Assembly (NCBI RefSeq): GCF_014698735.1
Contig: NZ_JACJTQ010000006.1
Span: 112,629 to 176,628, forward strand
Direction: 5' to 3'
Length of the DNA: 64,000 nucleotides
Source: Anabaena catenula FACHB-362
GTDB taxonomy: Bacteria > Cyanobacteriota > Cyanobacteriia > Cyanobacteriales > Nostocaceae
Shown here: positions 1-8,978 of the stretch, one piece after another
How positions within the stretch are numbered: the first letter of the stretch is position 1
How the letters are laid out: each line of letters opens with the position of its first letter
Made by a program: the position numbers and the translations under genes
The notes under the pieces: generated by a model
Database searches by the model: none
The model's input: only the letters and a program-made list of their open reading frames with translations
Told to the model about the DNA's origin: nothing

Positions 1-454
1 AATTTGCTAACTCATTACCACGATGTTTACGTACCGCTTCTTTAGACAGAGTTGCTAAAACTTTATACTCTTCAAAAGATATCTCTTTTTCATCTCCATT
101 TTTATAGTGACATATAATCCGTTTTTGTAATCCATGTTTTAAAAATGTTATTGTGCTACTACAGGCAATAGCTCTTACAGGTTGAATTTGTTCACCAATG
201 AGGGCATTAATTAATGTTGATTTTCCTCGGCTGAACTCTCCTACAACTGCTACAGTAAAATTTTGATTTTGTAATTTTTGACAAAGATTTTCTATTTCTG
301 TAATTAAGCTATTTGTTGATAATTCATGACTAGTAGCACACTCTTGAAATATTTGTATTAATTGAGGACAAATATTATCAGATATTTCTTCCCGATATTT
401 TTTAAATTCTGCGAAGGACGAGACGCGGTACTGATTATCTTTTTGATGACTCAT
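1..454 (-). CDS. Dynamin-like GTPase, N-terminal part (runs off left edge)
   Basis: The reverse strand is open from an ATG at 454 to the window edge, about 151 codons without a stop. It has a P-loop GEFSRGKST at residues 72-80 (GxxxxGKS/T) followed by LINALIG and a Thr-rich switch-I-like stretch (ACSSTITF). This matches bacterial dynamin-like GTPases, which bind GTP and remodel or guard membranes. Residues 1-60 look helical, as in the neck/bundle of dynamins. The rest of the G domain and the stalk lie outside the window. The gene is divergent from the 543-1829 gene across 88 bp, so the two may share control. The GTPase call is firm; membrane remodelling or phage defence is inferred. Confidence 0.8.
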   Translation of the reverse strand, partial: MSHQKDNQYRVSSFAEFKKYREEISDNICPQLIQIFQECATSHELSTNSLITEIENLCQKLQNQNFTVAVVGEFSRGKSTLINALIGEQIQPVRAIACSSTITFLKHGLQKRIICHYKNGDEKEISFEEYKVLATLSKEAVRKHRGNELAN

Positions 455-542
455 AATGATAAGTATTCTTTTGGCTTGCTTTATTGTAGTATAAATACTA
501 ATGAATTAAATAACGCATATAGCCGTAAATAGAAGGAATTTT

Positions 543-1829
543 ATGATTTATCAATTTCCATCTCTCATTCAAGCTGGTATTGAAGCTGGTAAATATATCC
601 CCGTCTTTAGTAATGGTTTACCCCTAAGCATTGCTAGAGATGCTGTTACAGGTCAGTTTGTGTCTCATGCTATTGGTGTTGTCAATCCATTATCACCACT
701 GGTAGCTGCTCCTAATTTTCTTATGACTGGGTTACAGATGTATCAAAATCAGCAAAATTTTACAGCCGTCATGGGTAGCTTACAAACAATCCAAAACAGC
801 TTGGGAGTATTACAAGCAACAACCGCCCTCATCGGTGTAGGAACAGTTGCAGGTGTAGCATTAACAGCCGTGAACTTACACCAAACCCTGAAATTACGGA
901 AAGAAGTTGAGCAAATGCGGTTAGAGGTCAAAAATGGCTTTATTGACTTGAAACAAGCCTTAAAAGACCAAGGAGCAGAAATTAGACAATTAATTGAACA
1001 GGTAGCCCAAGATATCAAATTTGAACAACATCGCACCGTTTTGATTAGAGCCTATGGTTTATTTGTGCAAGCAATAAACCGTTTACGTTCTGCTATGCAA
1101 TTACAAGATATTAGCCGCAGAAATGCAGAAATTGACGCTGTTAAAGGAATGCTATTTGAAGCTTTAGCAGATTATACAAATCCGTATTTATTAGAAGATA
1201 CTTGTGCGCCTGGACAACTACGCCGGTTAGAATGTTCTTGGGCTATTGAACAAGCAATTATTATCACTTATCAAGTGCAAAATGAAGTTTCTGCTGTGAG
1301 CGATCGCTTATCGCAACTCCAAACTAAAATATGTGAAGATGCCCATACTGTAATTAATCAATGTGAATCCCACGATGAACTTGATTTTCTCTTTCCTGAA
1401 CTTACCCGCATTCATAATCATGATTTAGTGATTATTGAATCATGGCAAAATCATGTAGATTGGGTAAAATCTCTACCTCCAGCAGAATTAAAACTTTTAA
1501 ATAGTGCTGATTTCAATAATTCAGAAACTACCCAAACCATAACTAATTCAGAAATACCACCAGAACAAATCAGCTACGAAAACATAGCTGGAAAATCTCA
1601 TTTTTATTCATTACGTGATCAATTATTATTTATGTTTGCGCCAGAATTACGACGGGAATATGAAAATTATGTCAGTCAACAAGCCGCAATTTCTGGATAT
1701 AGAACCTTAGTTACATCTAATTTACAACAAGCATCAGATTTAACCGTTGCTAATCTTTTTTACTATTTTAATATTAGAGATGAATCACAAGAAGAAGTAA
1801 ATAAACAATCAACTTTTGAAAATGTTTAA
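543..1829 (+). CDS. Uncharacterised protein with hydrophobic segment and coiled coil
   Basis: The 428-residue protein starts at ATG 543, with AAGGA 5 bases upstream. I do not recognise a named family. Residues 1-90 are mildly hydrophobic. Residues about 90-112 form a Gly/Ala/Val-rich segment that could insert in a membrane. Residues about 112-155 are a charged heptad-like coiled coil, followed by a long helical region to the end. There is no signal peptide and no catalytic motif. It is divergent from a dynamin-like GTPase, and a membrane-binding coiled-coil partner is a plausible but unproven role. It is clearly coding, with a long ORF, an RBS and no overlap. Confidence 0.8.
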   Translation: MIYQFPSLIQAGIEAGKYIPVFSNGLPLSIARDAVTGQFVSHAIGVVNPLSPLVAAPNFLMTGLQMYQNQQNFTAVMGSLQTIQNSLGVLQATTALIGVGTVAGVALTAVNLHQTLKLRKEVEQMRLEVKNGFIDLKQALKDQGAEIRQLIEQVAQDIKFEQHRTVLIRAYGLFVQAINRLRSAMQLQDISRRNAEIDAVKGMLFEALADYTNPYLLEDTCAPGQLRRLECSWAIEQAIIITYQVQNEVSAVSDRLSQLQTKICEDAHTVINQCESHDELDFLFPELTRIHNHDLVIIESWQNHVDWVKSLPPAELKLLNSADFNNSETTQTITNSEIPPEQISYENIAGKSHFYSLRDQLLFMFAPELRREYENYVSQQAAISGYRTLVTSNLQQASDLTVANLFYYFNIRDESQEEVNKQSTFENV

Positions 1830-1851
1830 AAATTTCAGGTTTGTATTGACG

Positions 1852-2493
1852 TTACCTACCTATTTCTAGATTTTTGAAAATCAAATCTGCTCTTGGCTCA
1901 AATCCATCACCATATTCTACCTGTAAATGAGTGATGACATAGAAGGCTTTACCATTTTGTTCTCCAATGTAGACAGCACCCACTATATTTTTACCTTGGC
2001 TGAAAACAATCTTTTCTTTCGCCCAGGGATATTTGATATTAGTACTCCGGCTCACAACGCGCCATTTATTAGATGCAATTAAACCATTTTTACCATTCAC
2101 AAAGTTTCTAACTTGTCCGAGAGTTTTTAAATTATTCAAAAAGGCAAAATGAACATATGCATTATCATTTTTTTTACCACCAAAGTTAGCAATAAACCTC
2201 ACTCCGCTTCCTTCTCCAGAACTGCTTCCTGTAACTAAAAAATCCTTTTCAGGAAAGTAGGTAGTTAATAAGTTGCTATATTTATATAGTCTGAGTTTAA
2301 CGGGAACTTTTTCACCTTCGACGGTAATTGTGGCAGTTTTGGTAGGCGGTTTATCGGCTTGAGAATTATCTCTAGTTAAAAGTGCTGTCTGAGTAGTTGT
2401 GAAGGTGTTTTCATGCTGCTGTGGCATAGCACAAGCAAAGGATACGCCTATAAGCATTATCCCAGCGGTTAATCTCATCAAATTTAGCTTCAT
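1852..2493 (-). CDS. Secreted hypothetical protein
   Basis: The 213-residue protein has an N-terminal signal peptide: Lys and Arg, then a hydrophobic core ending in FACAM. Cleavage after A-C-A is possible. The Cys could instead be lipidated, but the lipobox is poor. The mature part looks beta-rich (repeated short V/T/K strands) and has a Ser/Gly-rich turn (GSSSGEGSG) near residue 90. I recognise no catalytic motif or named domain. It is convergent with the 543-1829 gene, with 22 bases between the stops. It probably acts in the periplasm or at the outer membrane. Confidence 0.75.
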   Translation of the reverse strand: MKLNLMRLTAGIMLIGVSFACAMPQQHENTFTTTQTALLTRDNSQADKPPTKTATITVEGEKVPVKLRLYKYSNLLTTYFPEKDFLVTGSSSGEGSGVRFIANFGGKKNDNAYVHFAFLNNLKTLGQVRNFVNGKNGLIASNKWRVVSRSTNIKYPWAKEKIVFSQGKNIVGAVYIGEQNGKAFYVITHLQVEYGDGFEPRADLIFKNLEIGR

Positions 2494-2882
2494 TTTAGAT
2501 CCGAAATATTTAGTATTAACTTAAATAAGAGAAACAGACACAGAGGGAAACTCTGACGCTGAGAAGCTTTCAAATACGGAGTTTGGGTATTCAACCCAAG
2601 TTATGCGGGGAGAGAGTAAACGCTCCGCGTCTTCTTGATCAGAGTTGACTGTTGGATCTGAGCAACTGTTCCTAACTCAATAATGTTGATGTATTTTTCT
2701 TTATCAATAAAATGCTAAATACAATACATTTTCTCTGTAATTTGTACGTGATTTTCATCACAAGTATTTATGATTAGAATCACACGTATCCATGATTAAG
2801 ATCGTCTCTTTATAATTAGCAAATTGGCATAATTCAGTACAACTGAACTCTAGCCGAGTCATTAATAGGGAACACATCAAGT

Positions 2883-2915
2883 GCCGACAGCCTTTTACAG
2901 GATTGTTGGCTTTTT
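2883..2915 (+). terminator. Rho-independent terminator-like hairpin
   Basis: GCCGACA at 2883-2889 pairs with TGTTGGC at 2904-2910 (one G-T pair) and is followed directly by TTTTTATT. No plus-strand gene lies within 1 kb upstream, so it may end an unannotated small transcript. Confidence 0.45.
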
Positions 2916-3265
2916 ATTAATGGTAATTATAAACAATTAAAAATTAAAAATTAGAAATTAAAAATAAATCCTACTTTTGGCTATTTATTTTTGTAATATG
3001 CAAATCTAGCAACCGCCCAGGTGCTGAAGACATCAAGTAATGATAAAACATAGACAAAAAAAGACTTTTAAAGCTGTCACCTGCCATACTACAAAAATAA
3101 GGCTAATGGTCGTTGAATAGCGATTTTGATCAAATATCCCCACAATCGGTTAATAACTTGACAAATAATTTGCCATAGCCACTACCAAGTGTGGGGACAA
3201 GATGATCAGATGATGATCACATGAAGAAATTTATTGCCATCAAGTGCTAACGTCTGATAACTCTA

Positions 3266-3294
3266 GTAGACTCAAAATCCACTGGGAGAACCAG
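3266..3294 (+). pseudogene. tRNA-Leu(CAA)-like remnant
   Basis: GTAGA-CTCAAAA-TCCAC folds as an anticodon arm with one mismatch and would read CAA. CTGG...CCAG follows directly, like the long variable arm of a class II tRNA. There is no acceptor stem or T arm, so this is at most a degraded 3' half. It may be chance similarity. Confidence 0.25.
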
Positions 3295-3307
3295 CACAGG
3301 AGTTATA

Positions 3308-3793
3308 TCAAGACATCGCTTGAATGATGTAATCAAAGTAAGGCGCTGCTTCGGCGGCATCTTCAGCACTCAATAAATCCAATGATGCTTGCTTAAGGGA
3401 AGTGATAGCTTCAACCATTCCAGGAACAGGAACGCCCAGAGAGTTGTACATTTCCCGCACTCCTACTAAACCAATCTTTTCAATTGGTTCTTTATCGCCA
3501 GCAAGTACACCGTAGGTAATCAGGCGTAAGTACCAACCGAAATCACGGATACACAAAGCACGTTGTTTTTCACCGTAAGCATTACCACCGGGGGCAATAA
3601 AGTCAGGACGCTTCTGCCAAAGTTTTTTGGTGGCTTCTTGGACTATCTTTTTTTCATTTTCGGCGAGGGTAGTAACGATTCTTGTGCGTTGTACACCAGT
3701 TTCCAAAAATTCTTTAATACTCTTGAGTTCGCCACTACTGGGGTAGCGCAGTTCGTCATCGGCTTGGAGAATAACTTGGCTAATTACAGTCAT
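3308..3793 (-). CDS. apcD: Allophycocyanin-B alpha-type subunit ApcD
   Basis: The 161-residue phycobiliprotein has the globin-like fold of the family. The bilin-attachment cysteine is C81 in the [13 protein letters not shown] segment, and APGGNAYGE and [10 protein letters not shown] are conserved. The N terminus [17 protein letters not shown] and the end [11 protein letters not shown] are typical of ApcD rather than ApcA, ApcB or ApcF. ApcD replaces one ApcA in the phycobilisome core and acts as a terminal emitter, passing energy mainly toward photosystem I. The gene stands alone, as is usual for apcD. Start ATG 3793 gives the normal family length. Confidence 0.95.
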   Translation of the reverse strand: MTVISQVILQADDELRYPSSGELKSIKEFLETGVQRTRIVTTLAENEKKIVQEATKKLWQKRPDFIAPGGNAYGEKQRALCIRDFGWYLRLITYGVLAGDKEPIEKIGLVGVREMYNSLGVPVPGMVEAITSLKQASLDLLSAEDAAEAAPYFDYIIQAMS

Positions 3794-4231
3794 GATTATT
3801 AAGCTGTTACGCGAAATATTATTTGCTAGTTTAACTAGTTAGAGGTACAGAAGTGAAGGGTGTGAGAAGATAGGGATGGGAACTGGGGATTGGGGATTGG
3901 GGAAAATTAAGGAAGTAATTGTAATAATTCTTCAATCACCAAATCCAAAATCCCTTCGGGTATGCCTCCGGCTCCCGTAAGGGATACGCAGTCGCACCCT
4001 TCGGGAAGGCGAAGCGCCTACATGGGGGAAACCACGCCACTTGACGGCAGTTGCTACAAGTCGGGAAACCCGCCCATCGCACTGCCTCCTTTAAGCCGGG
4101 AAACCCGTCCAACGCAGTGGCTCCCCAAGACCCTTACGGGTTCGCCAGTTCCCTACGGCGGGAAACCCGCCTTCAGGACTGGACTCACCGCGCTGACTCA
4201 CCAACATCCAACATCCAAAATTGAATGACTA
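3794..4231. repeat. Repeat-rich intergenic region
   Basis: This region contains CTAGTTTAACTAG (a palindrome near 3825) and a run of GGGGATT repeats near 3880-3903. From 3955 to 4195 it holds many short palindromes of the CCCGTAAGGG, CCCTTCGGG and GGGAAACCCG kind. An 88-codon frame through it (3962-4228) is made of these repeats and is not supported as a gene. Such clusters are common between cyanobacterial genes. Confidence 0.6.
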
Positions 4232-5611
4232 ATGACTAATACAGCTTGGCGACAGGGTGAAATAATTGAAGTTGATATTTCTGATTTGAGTGATACTGGT
4301 GATGGCGTGGGACGCTTTGATCAGCGTGTGGTCTTTGTTCCAGACACTGTCAGGGGCGATCGCGTGCTGGTGAAATTATTACAAGTTAAACCAAAATATG
4401 CTTATGGTAAACTGGAGCAGATAGTCCAGCGCTCTCCAGGACGTATCCGACCAAGTTGCATAGTGGCTGATAAATGTGGTGGCTGTCAGTGGCAGCATAT
4501 TAATTATGATTACCAGTTAATAGCCAAGCGTAATCAGGTCATTCAAGCATTAGAACGTATTGGCGGGTTTGTCCAACCACCTGTAGACGCTGTATTGGGG
4601 GCTGATTCATCCTTAGGTTATCGGAATAAAGTTACCTATCCTTTGGGTGTCTCAGCGACAGGTCAGGTACAAGCTGGTTATTACCAAAAAGGTAGCCACC
4701 AATTAATTAACTTAAATCAATGTCCAGTCCAAGACCAACGCTTAAATCCCATGCTGGCTGAAGTCAAGCAGGATATCCAAAAGCAAGGTTGGTCAATTTA
4801 CAACGAACGTCGTCACCAAGGGCAAATTCGCCATCTGGGTTTACGCATTGGTCGTCGTACAGGTGAAATGCTGCTGACTTTAGTGGTGAAGGATTGGAAA
4901 TTACCCAGAATTGAAAGCCAAGCAGAAGAATGGTTGCAGCGATATCCCCAATTGGTAGGGGTGTCACTGAATCGGAATAGCGATCGCACAAATGCTATCT
5001 TTGGCAACGAAACTCGTTGTATCGCCGGAGTTCCTGCCCTGCGCGAAATATTTGCTGGGCTAGAATTTCAAGTACTCCCAGATACATTTTTTCAAGTATC
5101 CACCGAAACCGCAGAAGCCCTATTAAAGGTAATTCAGTCAGAACTCAATCTTCAAGGTCATGAAGTTCTAGTCGATGCCTACTGCGGCATTGGGACTTTA
5201 ACCTTGCCTTTAGCGAAACAAGCCCAGCAAGTTACAGGCTTGGAAGTGCAATCAGCAGCCGTAGAACAGGCTATTTCCAATGCCCAACATAACGGGATTA
5301 ATAATGTTACATTTCAAATAGGAGCAGTGGAGAAAATCCTGCCAGATTTGGGGATTATACCAGATGTCGTATTACTTGATCCGCCACGTAAAGGATGTGA
5401 AGCTAATGTCATCAAAACTTTACTTGACTTGAAACCATCTCGGATTGTTTACGTCAGTTGTAAAGTAGCTACCCTAGCCCGTGACCTCAAATTACTTTGT
5501 AAAGATGGAATATACACTCTTACCAGAGTACAGCCAGCTGATTTTTTTCCCCAAACCGCTCACGTCGAAGCTGTCGCTTTTCTGGTATTATCACCTTTGG
5601 CTCAAAGTTAG
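4232..5611 (+). CDS. rlmD: 23S rRNA (uracil-C5)-methyltransferase, RlmD/RumA type
   Basis: The 459-residue enzyme methylates a uracil in 23S rRNA using S-adenosylmethionine. A TRAM domain covers residues 7-65. The iron-sulfur cysteines follow (C76, C82, C85 in a C-x5-C-x2-C pattern, with a fourth in LNQCPVQ). The SAM site is VDAYCGIGTLTLPLA near residue 313, LLDPPRKG follows, and the catalytic cysteine is in VYVSCKVATLARDL near residue 410. The start is ATG 4232, because the ATG at 4225 meets a stop after four codons. The target base (U1939 or U747 type) cannot be decided from the sequence. Confidence 0.9.
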   Translation: MTNTAWRQGEIIEVDISDLSDTGDGVGRFDQRVVFVPDTVRGDRVLVKLLQVKPKYAYGKLEQIVQRSPGRIRPSCIVADKCGGCQWQHINYDYQLIAKRNQVIQALERIGGFVQPPVDAVLGADSSLGYRNKVTYPLGVSATGQVQAGYYQKGSHQLINLNQCPVQDQRLNPMLAEVKQDIQKQGWSIYNERRHQGQIRHLGLRIGRRTGEMLLTLVVKDWKLPRIESQAEEWLQRYPQLVGVSLNRNSDRTNAIFGNETRCIAGVPALREIFAGLEFQVLPDTFFQVSTETAEALLKVIQSELNLQGHEVLVDAYCGIGTLTLPLAKQAQQVTGLEVQSAAVEQAISNAQHNGINNVTFQIGAVEKILPDLGIIPDVVLLDPPRKGCEANVIKTLLDLKPSRIVYVSCKVATLARDLKLLCKDGIYTLTRVQPADFFPQTAHVEAVAFLVLSPLAQS

Positions 5612-6022
5612 CGAATTCTTTACAAAAACCCAAATGAAAAATTTGTAGTCTAGTGCATAGTACTAATGCTAAGATCTAATTAGGCTAAAAATAGAAATTC
5701 TTTTTTTACATTGAAGTTGCATAGGCTCTTAAAAAGGTGAATTAGATTGCGTAAATTATAAAGAGGCAATTAAATAGAGTATTTCCATACTCGTTCAAAT
5801 TAATAGCAACTTAAAAGTTGTTAAATGCATTAGTCAAAATAATTACAGCCAATTTTGAACCAAGCAATTCTAACTTATGTTTAGAGTCAATGCTCCCCAG
5901 CATTTTCAAAATTTAGTTTTACAGACGCTAGTTTGAAAGCAGCATGACCACCTCAATTTTTATCAGGGTGCCTGTGACAGCAAACTGATGTCTAGCTAAC
6001 TAAAAGCTACGGGGTTTCTCTT
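5612..6022. other. 411-bp intergenic region
   Basis: This is AT-rich DNA between rlmD and the RsbW-like gene. No ORF of useful length, tRNA or clear hairpin is seen. It presumably carries the promoter of the gene at 6023. Confidence 0.4.
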
Positions 6023-6472
6023 GTGATTACCATTTCTCTTCGTCCAGTTGGACGTTCTTGGGGTACTATTAGTTTTGCCTCGACTCTTTATCTTTGTCCC
6101 ATATTAGATTTACTATTGGCAGAAGTTCCCGCCAAATTACAAGCAGAGTTGCGGCTAGGACTTCAAGAAGCCCTAGTAAACGCAGCTAAACATGGAAATA
6201 ATCTTGATCCCGGTAAATTAGTAGTAGTGCGTTTTTCCTTGATAGATAATCAATATTGGTGGATCATTTCCGACCAAGGTAGTGGATTCACACCTTTACC
6301 GGATTTCGATAGCGATCCCACAGACTATTTACCACCAGATGAAGCCGAAAGTGGTCGCGGAATGTCTCTTCTTCATCAGATTTTTGATCAGGTAGAATGG
6401 AACCGCAAAGGAACAGAATTAAGGCTTTGTAAGCAATTAGAAACCCGTCGTTTACTATCTTTACGACGATGA
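6023..6472 (+). CDS. RsbW-like ATP-binding anti-sigma regulatory kinase
   Basis: The 149-residue protein is a single GHKL ATPase domain of the HATPase_c_2 kind. It has an N box EALVNAAKHGN at residues 49-59, a G1 box DQGSGF at 84-89 and a G2 box ESGRGMSLL at 109-117. Proteins of this family phosphorylate anti-sigma antagonists or bind sigma factors in partner-switching systems. No partner (STAS protein or PP2C phosphatase) is adjacent. The start is GTG 6023. The cyanobacterial target is unknown. Confidence 0.85.
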   Translation: MITISLRPVGRSWGTISFASTLYLCPILDLLLAEVPAKLQAELRLGLQEALVNAAKHGNNLDPGKLVVVRFSLIDNQYWWIISDQGSGFTPLPDFDSDPTDYLPPDEAESGRGMSLLHQIFDQVEWNRKGTELRLCKQLETRRLLSLRR

Positions 6473-6608
6473 AGGCAGGAGGCAAGGGGTGCAGAGTGCA
6501 GGGGGCAGGGAGAAAGAGGGTTTTAATCTACTTAATTGCTGATCAAACAAACTCTCCGCGTCACCGCGTCCCACCGTCTCCTCATCTCCCCATCCCCCCA
6601 TCCCCCCA
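6473..6608. repeat. Short tandem-repeat intergenic region
   Basis: A purine-rich GCAGGGGGCAGGGAG-type run is followed by CTCCGCGTCACCGCGTC and CCCCAT repeats (6540-6612). This is typical low-complexity filler between cyanobacterial genes. Confidence 0.5.
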
Positions 6609-6878
6609 TCACCTTTTGCCGTGACTTTCACAAGGAGGGGCAGAGACAGACTTATCTAGCCAACCAATAGCCTGTTCTAATCTCACTTGAGCTTCTTGAG
6701 GCTGGTTTTTGACCAAAAACACCATCGCGGCGGCTACCTGTTCACTAGCGCGGGAATTGCGGTTAGACTTGAGACGATGCCAATCATCAGGAGAGATACT
6801 TAGCCTTTCCATCAGGGCTTGTGCCAGTTCTAAAGTGCTAATTTCATTCAGTTGACTGGTTTGAGACATTTGAGACAT
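6609..6878 (-). CDS. Small conserved cyanobacterial protein (possibly DUF6439)
   Basis: The 89-residue protein has a helical core (LELAQALMERLSISPDDWH, then RASEQVAAAMVFL) and a C-terminal EAQVRLEQAIGWLDKS. It resembles a small protein I associate with cyanobacteria, possibly the DUF6439 family, but I cannot check this. There is no signal peptide and no catalytic motif. The N terminus has MSQMSQTSQ, so the true start could be the second Met. It is convergent with the RsbW-like gene and divergent from the gene at 6985. Confidence 0.65.
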   Translation of the reverse strand: MSQMSQTSQLNEISTLELAQALMERLSISPDDWHRLKSNRNSRASEQVAAAMVFLVKNQPQEAQVRLEQAIGWLDKSVSAPPCESHGKR

Positions 6879-6984
6879 AAGACTAAGTGCTGAGTTCTAA
6901 GTGCTGAGTCAAAAGTTTTTAGTTCAGAACCTTGACTAATGACCAATGACTATTGATTAATTATCCTAGTTTACTAGTTTGTCG

Positions 6985-7353
6985 ATGAAGCCGCCCAAAC
7001 AATCAACCCAACCGTCACCAGAGGAAAATCCCGAAGCTGATTTTGCACAAGAACTGGAAGAAGTGGAAAATTCGCTCTTATTATTGAAAGAACGGTATGC
7101 CCAAGTACAAAGGGATCAAGAACAAAAGGCACAATGGCAACAAGAATTAAAGAATCTCAAGCAAAATAAGCATCAGCACCCAGGAATCAAAAAGGAGTTA
7201 AAACGCATTCAACAACAATTGGAAGCCTTAGAAATAAATTTGGAAAGCCAGTTGTTTTCTTGGACGAGTCTGAAAAGACCTTTTTGGCAAGTAGTCCGCT
7301 TTGGGGGAATGGGAGTTATTATCGGTTGGTTATTAAAATCTTGGGTTGGGTAG
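6985..7353 (+). CDS. Coiled-coil protein with C-terminal membrane anchor
   Basis: The protein has 122 residues from ATG 6985; a TTG two codons earlier, at 6979, is less likely. The N terminus is Pro/Gln-rich and acidic. A strong coiled coil covers about residues 18-90 (repeated E, L, K and Q heptads). The end, RFGGMGVIIGWLLKSWVG, looks like a single membrane segment. This is a tail-anchored architecture. The function is unknown. It lies about 100 bp upstream of asnS in the same direction. Confidence 0.65.
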   Translation: MKPPKQSTQPSPEENPEADFAQELEEVENSLLLLKERYAQVQRDQEQKAQWQQELKNLKQNKHQHPGIKKELKRIQQQLEALEINLESQLFSWTSLKRPFWQVVRFGGMGVIIGWLLKSWVG

Positions 7354-7451
7354 TTCTAATTTGGGATTGTAAAATTAGGTAGGATTGGCTTAATTGTTAA
7401 TTTTTCTTAAAATAAAAACTATACACATTTACAAAATACAAATTGTAGAAA

Positions 7452-8843
7452 ATGGTAAATCGCCGAATTGCAGAAATATTAAAAACTGGTCAACCTGAAG
7501 AGTCTTTAGTAGTTCAAGGTTGGGTAAGAACAAAACGCGAGTTAAAAGGTTTTGCTTTTTTAGAAGTTAATGATGGTTCTTCATTAGGTAATTTGCAAAT
7601 TGTCATTAATCAAGATTTACCAGACTACGAAGGAATCTTAAAAAAAATCAATACTGGTGCTTCTGTAGAAATAACAGGTGTACTTGTCGCTTCCCAAGGA
7701 AAAGGACAGCGCATAGAATTAAAAGCTGATAGCGTTAAAGTCTACGGTGATGCTGATCCCGATACATATCCTCTGCAAAAGAAACGCCATTCCTTTGAGT
7801 TTCTACGCACCATTGCACATTTGCGTTCTAGAACCAACTCCTTTGGTGCAGTATTTCGGGTGAGAAATGCTTGTTCAGCAGCTATTCACCAATTCTTCCA
7901 AGAAAAAGGATTTTTGTGGGTACATACTCCCATTATTACCGCTAGTGACTGTGAAGGTGCTGGAGAATTATTTAGCGTTACCAATTTCAATTTAAAGAAT
8001 GTTCCCCGCAGCGAAAATCAAGAAATTGATTATAGCCAAGACTTCTTTAGCAAACCAGCTTATTTAACAGTCAGTGGACAATTAGAAGCCGAAATTATGG
8101 CAATGGCTTTTACTAACGTCTACACCTTTGGCCCTACATTCCGGGCTGAAAATTCTAATACTTCTCGTCACTTAGCAGAATTTTGGATGGTTGAACCAGA
8201 AATGGCTTTTTGTGATTTAGAAGGTGATATGGATTTAGCGGAAGAGTTTCTGAAATATATCTTTAAATATGTATTAGAAACTTGTCCAGAAGACATGGAA
8301 TTTTTTAATGAACGTATTGATAAGACTGTTTTAGAAACCGCAAATAACATTATTAATAATCAATTTGAAAGATTGACTTATACAGAAGCAGTCAAACTTT
8401 TAGAAAAGGCTGATGTTAAATTTGATTATCCTGTTAGTTGGGGTGCAGATTTGCAATCAGAACATGAACGCTATTTAGCAGAACAACTGTTTAAAAAGCC
8501 TGTGATTGTTACAGATTATCCAGCCAAAATCAAAGCCTTTTATATGCGGTTGAGTGATGATGAAAAAACCGTCCGCGCTATGGATATTCTCGCACCCAAA
8601 ATAGGCGAAATAATTGGCGGTTCTCAACGGGAAGAAAGACTTGATGTATTAGAAAAACGGGTTTTAGCCCAAGGTATGAACCCAGAAGATTTGTGGTGGT
8701 ATTTAGATTTGCGTCGTTATGGTACTGTTCCCCATGCTGGTTTTGGTTTGGGGTTTGAAAGATTGGTACAATTTATGACGGGTATGGGAAATATTCGAGA
8801 TGTAATTCCGTTCCCACGTACACCACAAAGCGCAGAGTTTTAA
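7452..8843 (+). CDS. asnS: Asparagine-tRNA ligase
   Basis: The 463-residue class II aminoacyl-tRNA synthetase charges tRNA-Asn with asparagine. An N-terminal OB-fold anticodon-binding domain covers residues 1-105 ([20 protein letters not shown]). The catalytic domain has motif 2 at [20 protein letters not shown] and motif 3 at [15 protein letters not shown], ending [11 protein letters not shown]. Length and motifs are normal. The presence of AsnRS means Asn-tRNA can be made directly rather than only by the amidotransferase route. Confidence 0.97.
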   Translation: MVNRRIAEILKTGQPEESLVVQGWVRTKRELKGFAFLEVNDGSSLGNLQIVINQDLPDYEGILKKINTGASVEITGVLVASQGKGQRIELKADSVKVYGDADPDTYPLQKKRHSFEFLRTIAHLRSRTNSFGAVFRVRNACSAAIHQFFQEKGFLWVHTPIITASDCEGAGELFSVTNFNLKNVPRSENQEIDYSQDFFSKPAYLTVSGQLEAEIMAMAFTNVYTFGPTFRAENSNTSRHLAEFWMVEPEMAFCDLEGDMDLAEEFLKYIFKYVLETCPEDMEFFNERIDKTVLETANNIINNQFERLTYTEAVKLLEKADVKFDYPVSWGADLQSEHERYLAEQLFKKPVIVTDYPAKIKAFYMRLSDDEKTVRAMDILAPKIGEIIGGSQREERLDVLEKRVLAQGMNPEDLWWYLDLRRYGTVPHAGFGLGFERLVQFMTGMGNIRDVIPFPRTPQSAEF

Positions 8844-8857
8844 TTGTAGTTTTAATG

Positions 8858-8892
8858 GTAGGGTGGGTTAGGACGGTAGTCCGTAACCCACC
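8858..8892 (+). repeat. REP-type palindrome, left of RAYT
   Basis: GTAGGGTGGGTTAGGAC-GGTA-GTCC-G-TAACCCACC folds into a strong hairpin. An inverted relative lies at 9589-9619 on the other side of the transposase gene, and a related GTAGGGTGGGC palindrome is at 38566-38620. Confidence 0.75.
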
Positions 8893-8978
8893 ATAAACTT
8901 CAGGATAATGGTGGATTACATTGTTGCTAACCGACTCTACATGATCACTATTTACTAGATAAAAATGGTGGTTTACCC

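Larger units (their letters stand above)
2494..3307. other. 814-bp intergenic region
   Basis: No convincing protein gene is seen. The stretch holds near-repeats of TGATTA at about 2770-2800, a plus-strand terminator-like hairpin at 2883-2915, an AT-rich run at 2935-2995, and a tRNA-like remnant at 3266-3294. The hairpin has no annotated gene upstream of it, so a small RNA ending there is possible. Confidence 0.5.

Noticed and set aside
3962..4228. 88-codon plus-strand frame
   Set aside because: It is built almost entirely of intergenic palindromic repeats and has no family pattern. I treat it as spurious.
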